36,258 bases of DNA from contig CASFQL010000012.1 in assembly GCA_949296965.1 (NCBI GenBank), forward strand, positions 1-36,258, given 5' to 3'. The position numbers and the translations under genes are program-made. Under the pieces are notes generated by a model, which was given only the letters and a program-made list of their open reading frames with translations, ran no database searches and was not told the DNA's origin. This DNA comes from an uncultured Christensenella sp. Its GTDB lineage: Bacteria; Bacillota; Clostridia; Christensenellales; UBA1242. Below, piece by piece: positions 32,524 to 36,258 of the stretch (position 1 is the first letter of the stretch; every line of letters starts with the position of its first letter).

Positions 32524-33113
32524 GTATCTTTTTTATTTTTTTACATAATTTTTAAGATTTATTATTAATCTTTTTTATTTTTATTTAATTTATTAATGTT
32601 TTATGCTCATTATTTTATATTTTCATATTTAGATTTTTTAAATTTTTAATATAAAAGGAAAATCTTATTATTTAATAATAACAAAATAATCTTGTGCTAA
32701 AAATTGTTTTTTTGTATAAAGTTTTATATTTTATATTAAATTTACTATGTATTTTCTAAAAAAAGATATTTATATTTAAGTAATGTAAACACTACATTTT
32801 CATATTTAATTTCATATTTAATTTTATATTTAATTTTATATTTTATCATAAAGTGTTGTTTTGCCATTAAATTTCATTTAAAAACGCAATTATGAATTTT
32901 TTTAGATTTATAGTTACTTATTTTAGTCATTTTATCTTAATATTTAAACTATAATTACAAAATACAATACTTTATAAAACATATGGTGTGCATTTATATA
33001 AGAAAGTTATTAAAATTTTTATTTATTTCTTATTTTATTTAATATCTTAGATATACATTAAAAAATCTTAAATACTAGTGTATTTTGCAACATAACTGAA
33101 AGCAAAAAGTATA
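32524..33113. other. Gene-free AT-rich region with a 12-base tandem repeat
   Basis: No coding frame or RNA gene found. At 32798-32845 there are four 12-base units: TTTCATATTTAA twice, TTTTATATTTAA and TTTTATATTTTA. Confidence 0.55.
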
Positions 33114-33142
33114 TTGCTTCAATTAAAATTTTATGATAAACT
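33114..33142 (+). promoter_or_regulatory. Candidate promoter of the GNAT gene
   Basis: TTGCTT (33114-33119), 17 bases, TAAACT (33137-33142). Confidence 0.45.
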
Positions 33143-33170
33143 TTGCTTAGAATTATTAAGGAGTTTTACT

Positions 33171-33683
33171 ATGGAAGATGTGATTAAAGTTTGTTTAGTA
33201 AATAGAAAAGACAGAGAATCATATGAGAGAATAGAAGATATAAACTTAGAAAATCTTGTTAGGAATGGCGGAACATTAAGATTTGAAGGTATTTTATACC
33301 ACGATTATGCGGTAGTTGCTAAGATTAAAGATAGAATTGTTGGCTACACTTTACTTGCAAAAAACTTCTTTTTGGATGATGACATTTATGTAATGCAGAT
33401 TGCTGTTGATAATAAGTTTAAAGGAGTTGGTGTTGGAAGTGCAATGTATGATTATGTAGAAAAACATTCAAAAGGGTTTAAGCATTTTACTGCAAATGTA
33501 AATAAAAATAATATTGCTTCTAAATGCTTCCACGAAAAATTTGGATTTAGTCCGTTTGGAGAAGAAGGAAACACTCAATATTCGTATTCAAAAAAGGTTA
33601 ATGCTAAAAAAGATTTTAGTGATAAAGAAGTTTATTTTTATCCTATTAAGAAAAAGGAACACGAAAGCGAACTTTCTAAATAA
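33171..33683 (+). CDS. GNAT-family N-acetyltransferase
   Basis: A 170-residue acetyltransferase using acetyl-CoA; the substrate is unknown. Motif A is present as YVMQIAVDNKFKGVGVGSAM (73-92), with the pyrophosphate-binding turn KGVGVG (84-89). The last part of the fold is NKNNIASKCFHEKFGF (111-126), where Asn and the final helix hold the CoA. The C-terminal 40 residues are basic. The start at 33171 is set by AAGGAG 8 bases upstream; the in-frame TTG at 33114 lies on the predicted promoter. Single gene with strong terminator. Confidence 0.85.
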   Translation: MEDVIKVCLVNRKDRESYERIEDINLENLVRNGGTLRFEGILYHDYAVVAKIKDRIVGYTLLAKNFFLDDDIYVMQIAVDNKFKGVGVGSAMYDYVEKHSKGFKHFTANVNKNNIASKCFHEKFGFSPFGEEGNTQYSYSKKVNAKKDFSDKEVYFYPIKKKEHESELSK

Positions 33684-33710
33684 GTTTTTGTTTTATGTTA
33701 GAATTATATT

Positions 33711-33746
33711 AAAAAAGTTGACGATATAATTATGTCAACTTTTTTA
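33711..33746 (+). terminator. Rho-independent terminator of the GNAT gene
   Basis: A perfect 12-base stem AAAAAAGTTGAC (33711-33722) with GTCAACTTTTTT (33734-33745). Confidence 0.92.
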
Positions 33747-33993
33747 TGTTTTAGAATTTAATTTTATATAGATTTTTATAAAAATTTTTAACATACTTTT
33801 TACATATATTATACTTATTTTTTATATAAATTTTGTGTAAAATTTTTAAATATTTTACATATTTTTCTTAAATATTTTTTATACTCGTTTACTTATTCTT
33901 TTTTATGTGATTACATTTTATATTTTTTACATAAAATTATATAACTTAAATTTTTTCTGTTATTAATTCTTTAAAATATTATTGTCTAATTTT

Positions 33994-36258
33994 TTAAATT
34001 ACTAGATTTATCAAAAAAGAAAGAGATTTATAAAATGTAATAAACAATGGATAAACAAAGAAATATGTTAAAATACAAACAAACAATATTAAAAATGAAA
34101 TATTTACAAATTTATAGTTAAACCTATTTCTAATTACTTTAATTATAAGGGATATAATAATAAATATTATTCCAATTATTAAGCCAATTACACAATATTT
34201 TAGTAAAGGATTGTTAAATTCTATTACAATTTCATTTGTTCCAGCCGATAAATTTAAAGTCATTAAACCTAAAAATTCATTTGTAAAATTAGTTTCTTTT
34301 CCATTAACATATACTTTATATTCATCTAAGTTAACATAGGGAAGTAAAACATTTTGACTTGTTTCAAGGTTAATTGTAGTTGTTATTTTATTGTAATTAT
34401 TTGTAAATTCATTATTAAATGTCGTTAAGTTTTTCAATTTATCTGTATTAAGAACATAAAACTCTAAACTATCCAACATAAGTCCGTCGACATATTCTAT
34501 CTTTGAGTTTTGACTATTATAAAGTCTATGAAAGCAATTTGTTGAAGTTAATGAGGAGTTTATTTTTAAATTCACCTTTTTATTAGAATTGATAAATACA
34601 TATAGAATTTCGCTTTCATTTAAAGATTTATTTACATAAATTGCTTCATTATTAGGGCTTTTACTAATTATAACTGAATTTTTATCAACATAACAATTTT
34701 CGTAAGTTAAATCAACTTCTACTTTTTCTAAAAGATTTCCAACTCCGCCAATGGCTTCAAATAACTTTTGTTGAAATTCAACTTTATCAGTTATGTTTTT
34801 ATATAAAACGGGAGAGTTAAATGCAATGGCACTTTTATTAACTAGTGTATTTTCATAAAGATATTGACCATTTTTCTCTTCAACAAGTTTTAAAAACCAG
34901 TCGTTTGATTGAAAATTAGTTAATAAATATTTATTGCCTACAATTATATCTGATAAAAGTGTTCCGCCGTTTGAAGTTGCTGTATTTTTTGTTGTATTAA
35001 ACCCAAGAGCATTTAAAGTTTGAATGTTGTTTGTATCAACCATAGATGAAAATATTGATACCCCTGAAACATCAAATAATGTTTGAGAATAAGTAAAATA
35101 GTCATAACTATCAATTTTAACTCTTTCATTATTGTCTATATTTTGAGTTAAATATTTCGCATCAGTAAATAAGGAACATTTTTGCAACTCCCCACAAGAA
35201 AAAATTATAAAGTTTGTAGGTATGGTAATTAAGGTTAACATTAAAATTATATTATTAAATGCTTTATGTGAAAAGTTTAATTTGTAAGCAACAAGAATTA
35301 TTAATAAAATAGGCAATATTGTTAAGAAATATCCCAAGAATCCATAAAATGTAGAGTATTGAGAAGAAAAGGACATTGATAAGGTTTGTCCAAAAATTAA
35401 CATAAAAAAGCAAAAGAGCAAAATTAAAATGGTTATTAAAAAAAATTTTGATAAATATGGCAGAAATTGTTTATATGTTTTTATCTCAATATTTTCGTTA
35501 ATTATCGACTTGTTATTTTGCAAATAAAAACACGCACAAATAAAGGTGGTAAAAGTAAGGATATAACTATATCTACTATAAAACCCAAAAACTGCTCCAC
35601 CATTAATACAAGCGACAATTTCATCACTAAAAATAGTTGTTAAATTTAAAATTTGAACTAAGATAATAAATTTATTTAATTTATTTTTTTTATCGCATTT
35701 AATTATAAAAATAATAGAAAAGACAAACACAATTATGTTTGAAATTAATGTCACTATTTTTGAAGGTGTGCCATAAAATAGTTGTGAAGTTATTAAACTA
35801 GAACCAATATTCCTTGAAGAAGAAAGATATTGTATAAAACAAGGAATAAGCAACCATAAATTTAAGGAAACACCTATTAAAGCAGAACAAAGAGTTTTAA
35901 TAATAAGAGTTTTTTTATTTTCTTTTTGACAAACTATAAAAACATAAAATGAGAAAATTATAAATAAGTAAAATAAAGAGAAACAACCAAGAGCAAAACA
36001 AGATAAAATCATTAAGGCAATTATAATTCCAAGAGGCAAAATTTTATCTTTTTTATCAAGTAGAATAAAACAGTGGACTAGTAGTGGTGCATAAATAAGG
36101 TAGTCTAAAAACGAGAAAAAAGTGTAGTTCATAAACATATAACCGCAAAAGCAATATGATAAAGAAATGATGTAAATGTATAATGAACTTAATTTGTTAA
36201 AGTATTTTTTTAAAAACCAAGTAAACACCCAACAGATAGTTAATAATTTTAAAACATA
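33994..36258 (-). CDS. yfhO: YfhO-family membrane protein, N-terminus beyond the window
   Basis: A polytopic membrane protein of at least 754 residues. The frame stays open to the window edge (upstream of a GTG at 36228 it reads YVLKLLTICW), so the true start is outside. The visible part has about ten hydrophobic segments, with LSYCFCGYMFMNY and FLDYLIYAPLL matching the YfhO pattern. A large external domain follows (about 370-690), with TATSNGGTLLSDIIVGNKYLL and repeated beta patterns, then two C-terminal helices. YfhO-type proteins are GT-C-like and have been linked to glycosylation of lipoteichoic acid. Here a role in decorating a surface polymer is inferred. The polysaccharide operon lies 5 kb away and is not co-transcribed. 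Confidence 0.85.
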   Translation of the reverse strand, partial: YVLKLLTICWVFTWFLKKYFNKLSSLYIYIISLSYCFCGYMFMNYTFFSFLDYLIYAPLLVHCFILLDKKDKILPLGIIIALMILSCFALGCFSLFYLFIIFSFYVFIVCQKENKKTLIIKTLCSALIGVSLNLWLLIPCFIQYLSSSRNIGSSLITSQLFYGTPSKIVTLISNIIVFVFSIIFIIKCDKKNKLNKFIILVQILNLTTIFSDEIVACINGGAVFGFYSRYSYILTFTTFICACFYLQNNKSIINENIEIKTYKQFLPYLSKFFLITILILLFCFFMLIFGQTLSMSFSSQYSTFYGFLGYFLTILPILLIILVAYKLNFSHKAFNNIILMLTLITIPTNFIIFSCGELQKCSLFTDAKYLTQNIDNNERVKIDSYDYFTYSQTLFDVSGVSIFSSMVDTNNIQTLNALGFNTTKNTATSNGGTLLSDIIVGNKYLLTNFQSNDWFLKLVEEKNGQYLYENTLVNKSAIAFNSPVLYKNITDKVEFQQKLFEAIGGVGNLLEKVEVDLTYENCYVDKNSVIISKSPNNEAIYVNKSLNESEILYVFINSNKKVNLKINSSLTSTNCFHRLYNSQNSKIEYVDGLMLDSLEFYVLNTDKLKNLTTFNNEFTNNYNKITTTINLETSQNVLLPYVNLDEYKVYVNGKETNFTNEFLGLMTLNLSAGTNEIVIEFNNPLLKYCVIGLIIGIIFIIISLIIKVIRNRFNYKFVNISFLILFVCILTYFFVYPLFITFYKSLSFLINLVI

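Noticed and set aside
1..36258. Alternative genetic code with TGA as tryptophan, considered because of the very low GC
   Set aside because: Conserved proteins such as TypA end at TGA at their normal length, and Trp is written TGG throughout.

Overview
The window is from a very AT-rich, low-GC Gram-positive-type bacterium (Bacillota-like) that uses the standard bacterial code: TGA is a real stop, for example at the end of typA and of the leucine-rich-repeat gene. Ribosome binding sites are strong AGGAGG-type, promoters are sigma-A-like with 16-17 base spacing, and both tRNAs have an encoded CCA. YqeY, a YkpA/YbiT-type ABC-F protein, TypA and YfhO fit this placement. I cannot name the genus.

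Layout. Positions 1-4360 hold one end of an integrative mobilisable element: a sigma-like regulator (cut by the window edge), a small putative ribbon-helix-helix protein, a MobL-type relaxase, an AlpA-like excisionase and a tyrosine integrase. The element abuts the 3' end of a tRNA-Thr(GGT) gene. Upstream of that tRNA lie two extra copies of its 5' half, each with what looks like its own promoter. Positions 4640-13470 are chromosomal: a membrane-anchored leucine-rich-repeat protein, a short-chain dehydrogenase, a frameshifted DUF6440 gene, an ABC-F protein, YqeY and a lipoprotein. Positions 13813-19493 hold a sugar nucleotidyltransferase with a small multidrug export protein, and a metallo-beta-lactamase/acetyltransferase fusion translationally close to TypA. 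Positions 20148-22691 are minus-strand membrane proteins, one of which looks like a YugP metallopeptidase that has lost its active site. Positions 22988-28666 are a six-gene surface-polysaccharide operon (two GT2 glycosyltransferases, Wzy/ligase-like protein, LicD, IspD/TarI-like cytidylyltransferase, NAD-dependent SDR). The rest holds a CorA transporter, a possible HopA1-like protein, a SAM-clan riboswitch driving an 82-residue protein, tRNA-Ser(TGA), a GNAT acetyltransferase and a partial YfhO.

Most unusual content. (1) A family of cloverleaf-like intergenic repeats in two forms: a 92-102 base form (three copies) and a 164-167 base form (four copies as two tandem pairs). Both share a core of three hairpins closed by a GTGC/GCAC stem, and the stems are kept despite base changes. 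(2) A compact SAM-I-clan riboswitch with promoter, kink-turn, pseudoknot and terminator/antiterminator, in front of a lone 82-codon gene of unknown function. (3) Tandem promoter-plus-tRNA-5'-half units. (4) An orphan fragment resembling the C-type-lectin/formylglycine-enzyme fold segment that diversity-generating retroelements vary, in a GC-richer island with structured DNA behind it. (5) A probable YugP pseudo-peptidase. No CRISPR array, transposase or rRNA gene was seen.
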